Counted from the first letter of the stretch, positions 1-6,017 are shown. The stretch is 7,404 bases of DNA from an uncultured Mailhella sp. (GCF_905187505.1 NZ_CAJJIC010000123.1:1-7404), one strand, 5' to 3'. Program-made: numbers and translations. Notes: generated by a model from the letters alone, not told the origin.

Positions 1-1
1 G

Positions 2-451
2 CGGGACCAGAAGGCCTATGTCGGAGCCGAGACCCCGGAGACGCTGCGCAGACTGCTCGGCCTGCCCCTTCCCATGCGCATGACAAAACTCAACGACTTT
101 CTGGCCGGACGATACCTTTCCGCCCTTGACGTGCCGTCTCCTGAGCGCTACGTCACCGGAGGCGACGGCAGCATCGTCTACCGCTACAGACAAGGCGGTC
201 AGGACTTCGAGCTGGAACTTGACGCCCATGCCCTTCCCGTACGGCTGAGCATGGGGAAACACTGGTCGCTCTCCATTGCCTACGACGATCAGGAACTTCC
301 CCGCCGTCTGGACGGCAGCATGGACAGCGACGGCACGCCCATGCGCATGGTGCTGCTCGTCAAGGAACGCCGGCCCGCCGGCACGCTGACGGACGCCAGC
401 ATGAATCTGGACGTTCCGGACAGTTTCGCCGTCTATTCCCTGGACCAATAA
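2..451 (+). CDS. LolB/DUF4292-like protein, 3' part of gene
   Basis: The reading frame is open from the left edge, so the gene starts outside the window; 149 residues and a TAA stop are visible. The ATG at 74 is probably internal, because the 24 codons before it continue a convincing protein (a segment reading TPETLRRLLGLPLP). The pattern 'LLGLPLP ... LNDFLAGRYL' followed by alternating beta-strand-like segments ('FELELDAHALPVRLSM', 'WSLSIAYDD') and a proline-rich 'ELPRRLD' resembles the C-terminal half of LolB or DUF4292 outer-membrane lipoproteins, which adopt a half-open beta-barrel and bind lipid or lipoprotein. The lipoprotein signal would be upstream and cannot be checked. It ends 50 bases before rpiB on the same strand, so co-transcription is likely. 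The gap contains a small imperfect hairpin (455-475) without a T-run, so it is not a terminator. The coding call is firm; the family is a tentative resemblance. Confidence 0.72.
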   Translation, partial: RDQKAYVGAETPETLRRLLGLPLPMRMTKLNDFLAGRYLSALDVPSPERYVTGGDGSIVYRYRQGGQDFELELDAHALPVRLSMGKHWSLSIAYDDQELPRRLDGSMDSDGTPMRMVLLVKERRPAGTLTDASMNLDVPDSFAVYSLDQ

Positions 452-501
452 AACGGTACGGGAACACCCCGCACCTCCACACCGAGTCACTGGAGACTGA
501 A

Positions 502-933
502 ATGAGCATCATCTACATTGCGTCCGACCATGGGGGCTTCAATCTTAAAACCTTTCTTGTGCAGTATCTGAAGGACAAGCGACATGACGTGCATGACCTC
601 GGCCCTTCCGATCCCGCAAGCTGCGACTATCCCCTCAAGGCCCAGGCCGTCACGGACGCCCTTCTCAAGGATGAAAACGCCCTCGGCGTGCTCGTGTGCG
701 GCACGGGCATAGGCATGAGCATGGCCGCCAACCGCGTTCCCGGCATCCGCGCTGCGCTGTGCACCACGGAATTCCATGCGACCTACGCGCGCGCCCACAA
801 CAATGCCAACGTCATCTGCCTCGGTGAACGCGTCACCGGTCAGGGCCTTGCCGCCAGCATGGTCGACGTGTTCCTGAGCACGGCCTTTGAAGGCGGACGT
901 CATCTGCGCCGCATCAACCTTTTCAACAAGTAG
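502..933 (+). CDS. rpiB: ribose-5-phosphate isomerase B
   Basis: A 143-residue cytoplasmic enzyme of the RpiB/LacAB family, which interconverts ribose 5-phosphate and ribulose 5-phosphate in the non-oxidative pentose phosphate pathway. Family length is about 145-150 residues, so it is complete. Visible landmarks are the N-terminal 'IASDHGG' (Asp9, His10), the 'CGTGIGMSMAANR' anion-hole loop with Cys66 (the proton-abstracting base position in E. coli RpiB), 'HNNANVICLGERV' with His99 and Asn100 (the ring-opening His position), and a C-terminal 'EGGRHLRRI' with phosphate-binding Arg133 and His134. The ATG is chosen because a GGAG at 492-495 lies six bases upstream and the protein begins right at the first beta strand. 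radA begins 18 bases after the stop, so the two are almost certainly co-transcribed. LacA/LacB galactose-6-phosphate isomerases share the fold, but the Cys66/His99 pair and the absence of lac genes favour RpiB. Confidence 0.96.
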   Translation: MSIIYIASDHGGFNLKTFLVQYLKDKRHDVHDLGPSDPASCDYPLKAQAVTDALLKDENALGVLVCGTGIGMSMAANRVPGIRAALCTTEFHATYARAHNNANVICLGERVTGQGLAASMVDVFLSTAFEGGRHLRRINLFNK

Positions 934-951
934 TCCTTACGAGAGACGGTC

Positions 952-2301
952 ATGCCGAAAATACGGGAAGTCTATGTCTGCCGCTCCTGCGGAGCCCAAA
1001 GCGCGCAGTGGCAGGGGCAATGCCCGAAGTGCCGGGAGTGGAACACTCTTGAGCTTACCCGCCTTGCCCAGACTCCCTCGGCACGACCGCACTCCGCAAA
1101 GCACGCGTCCGCTACGCGCATACAGCCGCTCTCCAGCGTATCCGGCAGCGATCACGCCGCCTTCGGCACCGGTCTTGATGCGCTCGACCGCGTGCTCGGC
1201 CACGGCTTTGTTCCCGGTGCCGCCATACTCGTGGGAGGAGAACCCGGCATCGGCAAATCCACGCTGCTTCTGCAGCTTGCCGGAGCCGTGGCCAGAGAAA
1301 ACAAGCTCGTGCTCTATGCCAGCGGCGAAGAATCACTGCCGCAGATACGAAGCCGCGCCGAACGTCTGGACGTGCTCCATGACAACCTTCTTGCCGTGGC
1401 CACAAGCCGGGTGGAAGACCTTTTTCCCGTGCTTGAGGATACGGAAACAGCTCCGGCCCTCATGATCGTGGACTCCGTGCAGACGCTTGCCTCGGACAGT
1501 GCCGAAGGGCTGCCCGGCAACGTCAGTCAGGTGCGCACCGTGGCCACGGAGCTCGTGGAACGCTGTCGTCGCGCGGGAACCACGCTCGTGCTCGTGGGGC
1601 ACGTCACCAAGGACGGCACGCTGGCCGGTCCGCGCCTTCTTGAGCATCTGGTGGACACCGTCATTTCGCTGGAAGGCGACCGCAGAGAAATGTTCCGCAT
1701 GCTCCGCGTGCTGAAAAACCGTTTCGGCCCGAATCAGGAACTGCTCATTTTCCGCATGGTGCGCAAGGGACTGGAACTCGTGGAAGACCCTTCCACCTTC
1801 TTCCTCGGCGCCCGCGACACCTCGCTGAGCGGAACGGCCGTGGTCATGGCCGTGGACGGACAGCGCCCCCTGGCCGTGGAAATACAGGCCCTCGCCACGC
1901 GAAGCTATCTTGCCATTCCGCGCCGCACCGGCCTCGGCTTCGACGTCAACCGTCTTCATCTTCTTCTGGCCGTGCTGGAAAAGCGGCTTCGTCTCAACTT
2001 CGGTCAGGCGGACATCTACGCCAAGGTGGGCGGCGGCATGCGTCTTCAGGAACCGGGACTGGATCTTGCGCTCGTGGCCGCGCTGCTCTCCTCCTTCTAC
2101 GACATTCCTCTTCCGGAACGCTGCGTACTCTGGGGCGAAGTGGATCTCAACGGTCAGGTGCGTCCGGTATCAGGACAGGACGTGCGCATGAAGCAGGCGC
2201 TGCGTCTCGGCTATTCGCCCATCATCTGCCCGGAAAACCCCAAGAGCAAGGGCATATCCACGGTGGCTGATCTTCAACGCATTCTCTTCCGAAAGGGCTG
2301 A
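952..2301 (+). CDS. radA: DNA repair protein RadA
   Basis: A 449-residue RadA (Sms), a RecA-like ATPase that drives branch migration during homologous recombination and helps process stalled forks. Domains in order: an N-terminal C4 zinc finger (Cys10, Cys13, Cys24, Cys27); a short variable linker to about residue 65; a RecA-type ATPase core with Walker A 'GEPGIGKST' (96-104, Lys102) and Walker B 'ALMIVDSVQT' (Asp174); the RadA signature 'KNRFG' at 255-259; and a C-terminal Lon-protease-like domain from about 290, including 'GEVDLNGQVRPV' (395-406). Length is typical (E. coli RadA has about 460 residues). The ATG is 18 bases after rpiB and has only a weak purine-rich RBS (GAGAG at 941-945). 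The zinc finger starts at residue 10, which fits this start. No frameshift or missing motif is seen. It is probably the last gene of the operon, with a convergent gene next. Confidence 0.97.
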   Translation: MPKIREVYVCRSCGAQSAQWQGQCPKCREWNTLELTRLAQTPSARPHSAKHASATRIQPLSSVSGSDHAAFGTGLDALDRVLGHGFVPGAAILVGGEPGIGKSTLLLQLAGAVARENKLVLYASGEESLPQIRSRAERLDVLHDNLLAVATSRVEDLFPVLEDTETAPALMIVDSVQTLASDSAEGLPGNVSQVRTVATELVERCRRAGTTLVLVGHVTKDGTLAGPRLLEHLVDTVISLEGDRREMFRMLRVLKNRFGPNQELLIFRMVRKGLELVEDPSTFFLGARDTSLSGTAVVMAVDGQRPLAVEIQALATRSYLAIPRRTGLGFDVNRLHLLLAVLEKRLRLNFGQADIYAKVGGGMRLQEPGLDLALVAALLSSFYDIPLPERCVLWGEVDLNGQVRPVSGQDVRMKQALRLGYSPIICPENPKSKGISTVADLQRILFRKG

Positions 2302-2318
2302 AAAGCCACGCTTTTGCC
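2301..2318 (+). terminator. possible weak hairpin at radA stop
   Basis: A short inverted repeat, AAAAGC-CAC-GCTTTT (2301-2315), starts on the last base of the radA stop codon. A flanking GGC (2296-2298) and GCC (2316-2318) can extend it across a bulge. The only T-run is the four T's inside the right arm, and the DNA after it is GC-rich. This is a poor intrinsic terminator and may only be a 3'-end stabilising hairpin. Confidence 0.25.
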
Positions 2319-2510
2319 GCAAGCGCCGCATCTGCAGGCCCAACCATCTCTTCCGCAGAAAAATCGACACTTGCGTGTGCGAGCTTCACCGCTCCCCCAT
2401 CCCGCCGCAGACGCAAACAGGCTCTTTCTGAAGCCTCACAGTTTTTCTCAGCCGCAATCTTTCAAGGCCGGAATCTCACGAAAAATCTTCCGTGCGACTT
2501 GATCGAAAAC

Positions 2511-2550
2511 GCGGCATGAAACACGGCATGTTCCGCCGGTTCCATGCCGC
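2511..2550. repeat. strong imperfect inverted repeat (hairpin)
   Basis: GCGGCATG (2511-2518) pairs perfectly with CATGCCGC (2543-2550). Inside that, after one A/C mismatch, AAC pairs with GTT; after one bulged A, CGGC pairs with GCCG, closing a seven-base loop. Total is 15 base pairs. Reading on the minus strand, as a transcript leaving prmA would, the stem is followed one base later by TTTTC, a short U-tract, so it could act as a prmA terminator about 120 bases past the stop. On the plus strand no T-run follows. Confidence 0.6.
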
Positions 2551-2563
2551 TCACACAGGCAAG

Positions 2564-2580
2564 TTAAAGCATTGCTTTAA
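2564..2580. repeat. short perfect AT-rich inverted repeat
   Basis: TTAAAGC (2564-2570) and GCTTTAA (2574-2580) form a perfect seven-base dyad around ATT. On either strand it is flanked by short A or T runs but no proper U-tract. It could be a small hairpin or a protein-binding dyad; the sequence does not decide. Confidence 0.4.
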
Positions 2581-2584
2581 AAGT

Positions 2585-2641
2585 TTCCGTCACCTGCCGT
2601 CCTTCGAGACTCAACGCTCTCTTTTTCGGCAGGAAACGGAA
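2585..2641. repeat. long-loop inverted repeat near prmA 3' end
   Basis: TTCCGT (2585-2590) pairs with ACGGAA (2636-2641). After a symmetric two-by-two internal loop, CCTGCCG (2593-2599) pairs with CGGCAGG (2627-2633). The 27-base interior can add a small GAGA/TCTC stem (2606-2609 with 2618-2621). It begins 32 bases past the prmA stop on the minus strand. Thirteen base pairs of symmetric structure are more than expected by chance, but there is no U-tract after either arm. Confidence 0.45.
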
Positions 2642-2672
2642 CCGCATTTTCTCCCCTCATCAGGAAAAGCGT

Positions 2673-3581
2673 CTATTTTTCATCGACGCAAGGCCAGTAC
2701 AGGCACACCCAGTCATCGGCCTCGGGATTGTCACGGCTGGCCGAACGCGTGGGATCGGAGGCAGGAGATGGCATGCGCAGCTCTCCGGCCTTGCCCATGG
2801 CGGCGTAGGCTTCCTTCATGCCGGGCACCTGAACCGAAAGAAAGCCGGAAAGAATGAGACAGCCGCCGGGCTTCACCAGAGGCATGAGCATGGGAGCCAT
2901 TTCCTTGAGCGGGCCGGCCAGAATGTTGGCGATGACCACGTCGAAGCGCTGCCCCTGCACAAGCTCCACGCTGCCTTCCTCAATGTCGAACTCCCCGGAC
3001 ACGCCGTTCATGTCGCAATTTTCCCGGGAATTAGAAATGGAGAGAGGATCGATGTCCGCGCCGAAGCCGGAGAGCCCCAGCTTGACGCAGCCTATGCCGA
3101 GAATGCCCGTGCCGGTGCCCATGTCGAGAAAGCGCTGTCCCGCCTTCAGCATTCCGGCCCTGTGCAGCAGGCTTATGGCCTCAAGGCACATGGTGGTCGT
3201 GGGGTGATGTCCCGTGCCGAAGGCGGACTTCGGTTCGATGACGACGGGAATGCGGCCTTCGGCGGCCTCATCCTTCATCCACGGCGGAAGGATGAGAAAG
3301 TCCCCTGCCTGCACGGGCGTGAAGTAGCTGCGCCATCCGGCCAGCCAGTCCGTGTCGGGAAGGGTCTCGCGGGAAAGCGCGGCTCCGGGGAGCATGGTCT
3401 CCACGCTTCGGGCCAGCGTTTCGCGTTCCTCTTCGCTTTCACCCGTCACGCGAAGCAGCATTTCTCCCGTGGGAAGAGACTCCTCCTCCCAGCCGGCTCC
3501 GGCGCTCTGCGCCACCAGCGCTTCCGCAAGCGGAAAATCCTCTTCGGCAACAACGATGTCCAGACGATACAACTGCGGCAT
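2673..3581 (-). CDS. prmA: ribosomal protein L11 methyltransferase
   Basis: A 302-residue cytoplasmic methyltransferase that uses S-adenosylmethionine to methylate ribosomal protein L11 (family function). The N-terminal about 65 residues match the small L11-recognition domain. After it come the PrmA signature 'DTDWLAGWRSYFTPV' (76-90), 'AFGTGHHPTTTMCLE' (120-134), the SAM-binding glycine loop 'FLDMGTGTGILGIG' (151-164), the acidic strand end 'GADIDP' (174-179), and 'VIANILAGPL' (216-225), the conserved Asn-Ile-Leu active-site region. The C-terminus carries a polar insert (about 270-290, rich in Ser, Pro, Asp, Arg) before the final 'DWVCLYW'; E. coli PrmA is slightly shorter at 293 residues. 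The start has an AGGAG (plus-strand 3589-3593) seven bases upstream. It converges on radA and diverges from pth. The GTGHH form, instead of GTGTH, is also known to me from Thermus PrmA, so it is not suspicious. Confidence 0.95.
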   Translation of the reverse strand: MPQLYRLDIVVAEEDFPLAEALVAQSAGAGWEEESLPTGEMLLRVTGESEEERETLARSVETMLPGAALSRETLPDTDWLAGWRSYFTPVQAGDFLILPPWMKDEAAEGRIPVVIEPKSAFGTGHHPTTTMCLEAISLLHRAGMLKAGQRFLDMGTGTGILGIGCVKLGLSGFGADIDPLSISNSRENCDMNGVSGEFDIEEGSVELVQGQRFDVVIANILAGPLKEMAPMLMPLVKPGGCLILSGFLSVQVPGMKEAYAAMGKAGELRMPSPASDPTRSASRDNPEADDWVCLYWPCVDEK

Positions 3582-3606
3582 ATTGACACTCCTGCCGTTT
3601 TGTTTT

Positions 3607-3639
3607 CATGACACGCGGGGACGCCCCGCCCCCGTCATG
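3607..3639. repeat. GC-rich hairpin/dyad upstream of prmA
   Basis: GCGGGG (3615-3620) and CCCCGC (3624-3629) are a perfect six-base stem around ACG. Outside an unpaired AC/CCCC internal loop, CATGAC (3607-3612) pairs with GTCATG (3634-3639). It ends 25 bases before the prmA start codon and no T-run follows in the prmA direction, so it is not an ordinary terminator. It may be a structured 5' leader or, because the outer arm overlaps a prmA -10 candidate, an operator-like dyad. Confidence 0.5.
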
Positions 3640-3664
3640 TACCATCTGCGCCCCCGCTTGCCAA
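3636..3664 (-). promoter_or_regulatory. candidate promoter for prmA
   Basis: On the minus strand, TTGGCA (plus-strand 3659-3664, five of six matches to the -35 consensus) is followed by exactly 17 bases and then TACATG (3636-3641). The -10 match is poor at three of six, but it is preceded by TG one base away, giving an extended -10. Initiation would fall near 3629, about 48 bases before the start codon. This is a pattern match only. Confidence 0.35.
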
Positions 3665-3672
3665 GGAAGACC

Positions 3673-3701
3673 TTGACACGCGTCCCGCTCTGCCGCACAT
3701 T
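3673..3701 (+). promoter_or_regulatory. candidate promoter for pth
   Basis: A perfect -35 TTGACA (3673-3678) is followed by a 17-base spacer and CACATT (3696-3701, three of six matches). Initiation near 3708 would leave a leader of about 50 bases before pth. The perfect -35 is the strongest element in this divergent gap; the -10 is weak, so confidence is moderate. Confidence 0.4.
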
Positions 3702-3756
3702 CGTCCGCATGTCGCGGCCCTGCGACCTTTTCCCATCAAACCTTCGGAATACCAGC

Positions 3757-4359
3757 ATGGATCTCAACGGACTCATCGTCGGACTCGGCAACCCCGGGCC
3801 CAAATACAGAGGAACGCGCCACAACGCCGGCTTCATGACCGTACAGCTTCTTCTTGAGGAGGCGGAACGCGGCAACGGACGCAGCCCGGAAACGCTCTCC
3901 GGTTCCCGGTTCAACGCCCTGCTGTGGCGCATACAGATTCCCGGCGGCGGCACATGGCTCGTGGCCATGCCCCAGACCTTCATGAACCTGAGCGGCGACG
4001 CGGTGCAGCCTCTCATGTTCTGGTACCGTCTTCAGCCCGATCAGCTTCTCGTGATCCACGACGAGCTCGACCTCGAACCGGGCAGGCTCAAGCTCAAGAA
4101 GGGCGGAAGCGCCGCCGGACACAACGGCATAAAGTCCATACAGCAGCGCCTCGGCACGCCGGACTTCTATCGCCTCCGCATAGGCGTGGGCAAGCCGGAA
4201 AACAGAGAGCAGATCATCCCCTGGGTGCTCGGACACTTTGCCGAACCGGAACGGGACATCATGGAAAAGACCTTCCCCAACGCCGTGGACGCCGTCATAC
4301 GCTTTGCCGTCGACGGGCCGGAACGGGCAATCAACGTGGTCAACACGCGCAAAAAATGA
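3757..4359 (+). CDS. pth: peptidyl-tRNA hydrolase
   Basis: A 200-residue Pth that cleaves the ester bond of peptidyl-tRNAs dropped from ribosomes, recycling tRNA. E. coli Pth has 194 residues. The protein opens with 'LIVGLGNPGPKYRGTRHNAGF' in which Asn12 and catalytic His22 are in place; 'MPQTFMNLSG' supplies Asn77, 'VIHDELDLEPG' supplies Asp102, and 'GSAAGHNGIKSI' supplies Asn123, corresponding to E. coli Asn10, His20, Asn68, Asp93 and Asn114. The open frame extends upstream to 3352, but that part lies antisense to prmA and has no homology, and the conserved family N-terminus begins right after the ATG at 3757. A GGAA (3746-3749) is the only RBS-like element, so translation initiation is not strongly signalled. 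rho follows 160 bases downstream. No rplY/ctc-type gene, a common pth partner elsewhere, adjoins it. Confidence 0.96.
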   Translation: MDLNGLIVGLGNPGPKYRGTRHNAGFMTVQLLLEEAERGNGRSPETLSGSRFNALLWRIQIPGGGTWLVAMPQTFMNLSGDAVQPLMFWYRLQPDQLLVIHDELDLEPGRLKLKKGGSAAGHNGIKSIQQRLGTPDFYRLRIGVGKPENREQIIPWVLGHFAEPERDIMEKTFPNAVDAVIRFAVDGPERAINVVNTRKK

Positions 4360-4377
4360 CGGAAGGCGCCCCGGGAC

Positions 4378-4406
4378 TTGCCAATGTCGGAAAAAAGCTC
4401 TATGTT
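4378..4406 (+). promoter_or_regulatory. candidate promoter for rho
   Basis: TTGCCA (4378-4383, five of six to the -35 consensus), a 17-base spacer and TATGTT (4401-4406, four of six to the -10) make the best promoter match in the pth-rho gap. Initiation near 4413 would give rho a leader of about 107 bases, separate from pth. There is no convincing terminator between pth and rho: the A6/T6 pairing around 4391-4416 is purely A-T. Some transcripts may therefore run through from pth. Confidence 0.45.
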
Positions 4407-4419
4407 TTTTCTGCCGGTC

Positions 4420-4507
4420 GGCTGTCTTCGTCCGGTCTCCCTCTTTTATTCTTCTCTGTCGTCACGCCATCTTTCGACGTGCCCTTTCTTCATCTTCCCC
4501 TTTTCCC
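4420..4507 (+). promoter_or_regulatory. pyrimidine-rich rho leader, rut-like
   Basis: The region before rho is strikingly rich in C and T and poor in G. Counting 4441-4500 by hand gives 23 C, 26 T, 6 G and 5 A. Only weak four-base-pair hairpins are possible. Unstructured, C-over-G RNA of this kind is what Rho binds. E. coli rho is known to be autoregulated by Rho-dependent attenuation in its own leader, so the same is inferred here. A skewed composition alone does not prove Rho action. Confidence 0.4.
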
Positions 4508-4519
4508 GGTGGTATCTCT

Positions 4520-5845
4520 ATGCCCATACGGAAACGTAAAGCTCCTGTCGAGCCCGAAACTGTAGAATCTGCTCCTCTTCTTGACGAAAGCGTCCTGAAC
4601 CTCACGGAACTCAAGACCCGCAAAATGCAGGATCTCATGGATCTCGCGGACAAGTATCAGCTTGAAAACGCGAGCTCCATGCGCAAGCAGGAACTCATCT
4701 TCGCCCTGCTCCAGGCCTGCGCATCGCAAAACGGCGTCATCCACAGCGACGGCGTTCTGGAAATCCTGCCCGACGGATACGGATTTCTCCGCTCTCCCCT
4801 GTGCAGCTACATGCCCGGTCCGGACGACGTCTATGTCTCCCCTTCTCAGATACGCCGCTACCATCTGCGCAAGGGCGACTGCGTTTCCGGCCAGATACGT
4901 CCTCCCAAGGAAGGAGAACGCTACTTCGCGCTCGTGCGCGTCAATGAGATAGGTTTCGAACCTCCGGAAAACGCCAGACATCTGGTGCTGTTCGACAACC
5001 TCACCCCCGTGTATCCCGACCAGCAGTTCCGCATGGAGACCGATCCCAAGAACATGTCGTCGCGCATCATCGACCTCATGTCTCCCATCGGCCGCGGACA
5101 GCGCGCCCTCATCGTGGCCCCGCCGAGAACCGGCAAGACCATCCTGCTCCAGACCATAGCCAACGCCATCAACGCCAACTATCCCGACGCCTACCTGATC
5201 ATTCTTCTGGTGGACGAACGTCCGGAAGAAGTCACGGACATGGAACGCACGGTGAAAAATGCGGAAGTGGTCAGCTCCACGTTCGACGAACCTCCGCAGC
5301 GTCACGTGCAGGTGTGCGAAATGGTGCTGGAAAAAGCCAAGCGTCTCGTGGAGCGCAAGCGCGACGTGGTTATTCTTCTCGACTCCATCACCAGGCTCGG
5401 ACGCGCCTACAACACCGTGACGCCCTCGAGCGGCCGCGTGCTTTCCGGCGGCCTCGACGCCAACGCCCTTCAGCGCCCCAAGCGCTTCTTCGGCGCAGCC
5501 CGCAACATCGAAGGCGGCGGATCCCTCACCATCATCGCCACCGCGCTCATCGACACCGGCTCCCGCATGGACGAAGTCATTTTTGAAGAATTCAAGGGAA
5601 CCGGCAACTGCGAAATCTATCTTGACCGGCATCTTTCCGACAAACGCGTGTTTCCCGCCATCGACATCAACCGCACCGGCACGCGCAAGGAAGATCTGCT
5701 TCTCGGCGAAGACGTGCTCAATCGCGTCTGGATTCTGCGCAAGATTCTCGCGCCCATGTCCCCCATCGACGGCATGGAATTTTTGCTGGACAAGATGAAG
5801 GGAACCAAGAGCAACAAGGACTTCCTGAACGGCATGGGCCGCTGA
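4520..5845 (+). CDS. rho: transcription termination factor Rho
   Basis: A 441-residue Rho, the hexameric RNA-dependent ATPase/helicase that ends transcription at rut-containing RNAs. After a 26-residue N-terminal extension rich in Pro, Glu and Lys, 'LNLTELKTRKMQDLM' starts the Rho N-terminal helix bundle. An OSB/cold-shock RNA-binding domain follows ('DGYGFLRS' 85-92, 'DDVYVSPSQIRRYHLRKGD' 102-120, 'RPPKEGERYFAL' 127-138). The ATPase core has Walker A 'APPRTGKT' (200-207), catalytic-Glu region 'DERPEEVT' (232-239), Walker B 'VVILLDSITRL' (283-293), Q-loop 'GRVLSGGLDANAL' (305-317), R-loop region 'MDEVIFEEFKGTGN' (350-363) and arginine-finger segment 'NRTGTRKED' (384-392). E. coli Rho (419 residues) begins at the equivalent of Leu26 to Asn27. 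The start is the only ATG before the conserved region that is preceded by an RBS-like GGTGG (4508-4512). The open frame runs back to 4238, but that part overlaps pth and has no Rho homology. No insertion domain is present. Confidence 0.97.
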   Translation: MPIRKRKAPVEPETVESAPLLDESVLNLTELKTRKMQDLMDLADKYQLENASSMRKQELIFALLQACASQNGVIHSDGVLEILPDGYGFLRSPLCSYMPGPDDVYVSPSQIRRYHLRKGDCVSGQIRPPKEGERYFALVRVNEIGFEPPENARHLVLFDNLTPVYPDQQFRMETDPKNMSSRIIDLMSPIGRGQRALIVAPPRTGKTILLQTIANAINANYPDAYLIILLVDERPEEVTDMERTVKNAEVVSSTFDEPPQRHVQVCEMVLEKAKRLVERKRDVVILLDSITRLGRAYNTVTPSSGRVLSGGLDANALQRPKRFFGAARNIEGGGSLTIIATALIDTGSRMDEVIFEEFKGTGNCEIYLDRHLSDKRVFPAIDINRTGTRKEDLLLGEDVLNRVWILRKILAPMSPIDGMEFLLDKMKGTKSNKDFLNGMGR

Positions 5846-5861
5846 TTCCATCCCGCTCCGG

Positions 5862-5896
5862 CCGCAGAAAAGGCGTTGACAATCTGCCTTTTGCGG
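5862..5896. repeat. inverted repeat around tRNA promoter -35
   Basis: CCGC, a two-base AG bulge and AAAAGGC (5862-5874) pair with GCCTTTTGCGG (5886-5896), an 11 base-pair stem with an 11-base loop that contains the TTGACA of the tRNA promoter. It lies 16 bases past the rho stop. The right arm contains TTTT, but no U-tract follows the stem, so it is a weak candidate for a rho 3' hairpin; it may equally be an operator-like dyad. Confidence 0.45.
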
Positions 5897-5904
5897 TGCA
5901 TAGT
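5876..5904 (+). promoter_or_regulatory. promoter of tRNA-Arg
   Basis: A perfect -35 TTGACA (5876-5881), a 17-base spacer and CATAGT (5899-5904, four of six) sit just upstream of the tRNA. Initiation would fall near 5911, about 20 bases before the mature tRNA. This spacing and the perfect -35 fit a strong stable-RNA promoter. Confidence 0.65.
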
Positions 5905-5916
5905 CCCTCTCACATC

Positions 5917-5929
5917 GGGGTTTTTCCCC
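5917..5929 (+). other. GGGG-TTTTT-CCCC hairpin in tRNA 5' leader
   Basis: Four G's (5917-5920), five T's and four C's (5926-5929) form a compact hairpin two bases before the first tRNA nucleotide, within the leader that RNase P would remove. It may position or protect the 5' end of the precursor. It is seen directly in the sequence; its role is inference. Confidence 0.45.
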
Positions 5930-5931
5930 TT

Positions 5932-6008
5932 GCGCCCGTGGCTCAGCTGGATAGAGCGACAGCCTCCGGAGCTGTAGGTCGCGCGTTCGACTCGCGCCGG
6001 GCGCACCA
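5932..6008 (+). tRNA. tRNA-Arg (anticodon CCG)
   Basis: A 77-base tRNA with all arms intact. The acceptor GCGCCCG (5932-5938) pairs perfectly with CGGGCGC (5998-6004). The D stem is GCTC/GAGC (5941-5944 with 5954-5957). The anticodon stem is ACAGC/GCTGT (5959-5963 with 5971-5975) with loop CTCCGGA and anticodon CCG at 5966-5968. The variable loop is AGGTC and the T stem GCGCG/CGCGC (5981-5985 with 5993-5997) carries loop TTCGACT. Discriminator A6005 is followed by an encoded CCA (6006-6008). It reads CGG arginine codons. The gene has its own promoter and an intrinsic terminator that begins ten bases after CCA. The 3' end shows no duplicated attachment sequence and no integrase is nearby. Confidence 0.97.
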
Positions 6009-6017
6009 TTTGCCTGT

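Larger units (their letters stand above)
2302..2672. other. non-coding gap between convergent radA and prmA
   Basis: This gap of 371 bases separates the radA stop from the prmA stop on the opposite strand. I find no credible gene: short open frames here lack ribosome binding sites and recognisable protein features. In the left half the only structure beyond the hairpin at the radA stop is AGGCT-N8-AGCCT (2419-2436), followed five bases later by TTTTT (2442-2446), a weak terminator candidate for radA. The right half holds three stem-loops listed separately (2511-2550, 2564-2580, 2585-2641). Confidence 0.8.

Noticed and set aside
1333..1959. Open frame of 208 codons on the minus strand within radA.
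   Set aside because: Lies antisense to highly conserved RadA motifs, has no RBS and no recognisable protein features.
2314..2857. Two overlapping plus-strand open frames (2314-2502 and 2492-2857) in and beyond the radA-prmA gap.
   Set aside because: Neither has a ribosome binding site; compositions are Pro/Ser/Arg/His-rich as in random GC-rich frames, and the second runs antisense into prmA.
3583..3611. TTGACA on the plus strand (3583-3588) as a promoter.
   Set aside because: No -10-like sequence at 16-18 bases spacing (TTCATG, TCATGA or CATGAC), and a better pth promoter lies downstream.
3352..3756. In-frame extension upstream of pth.
   Set aside because: It is antisense to prmA and then crosses the divergent promoter region; the Pth family N-terminus begins right after the ATG at 3757.
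4238..4519. In-frame extension upstream of rho.
   Set aside because: It overlaps the end of pth in another frame and shows no Rho homology; the only suitable start is at 4520.
5932..6008. tRNA-Arg as an integration site for a mobile element.
   Set aside because: No integrase gene, no direct repeat of the tRNA 3' end elsewhere in the window, and both flanks are ordinary chromosomal genes with a matched terminator.
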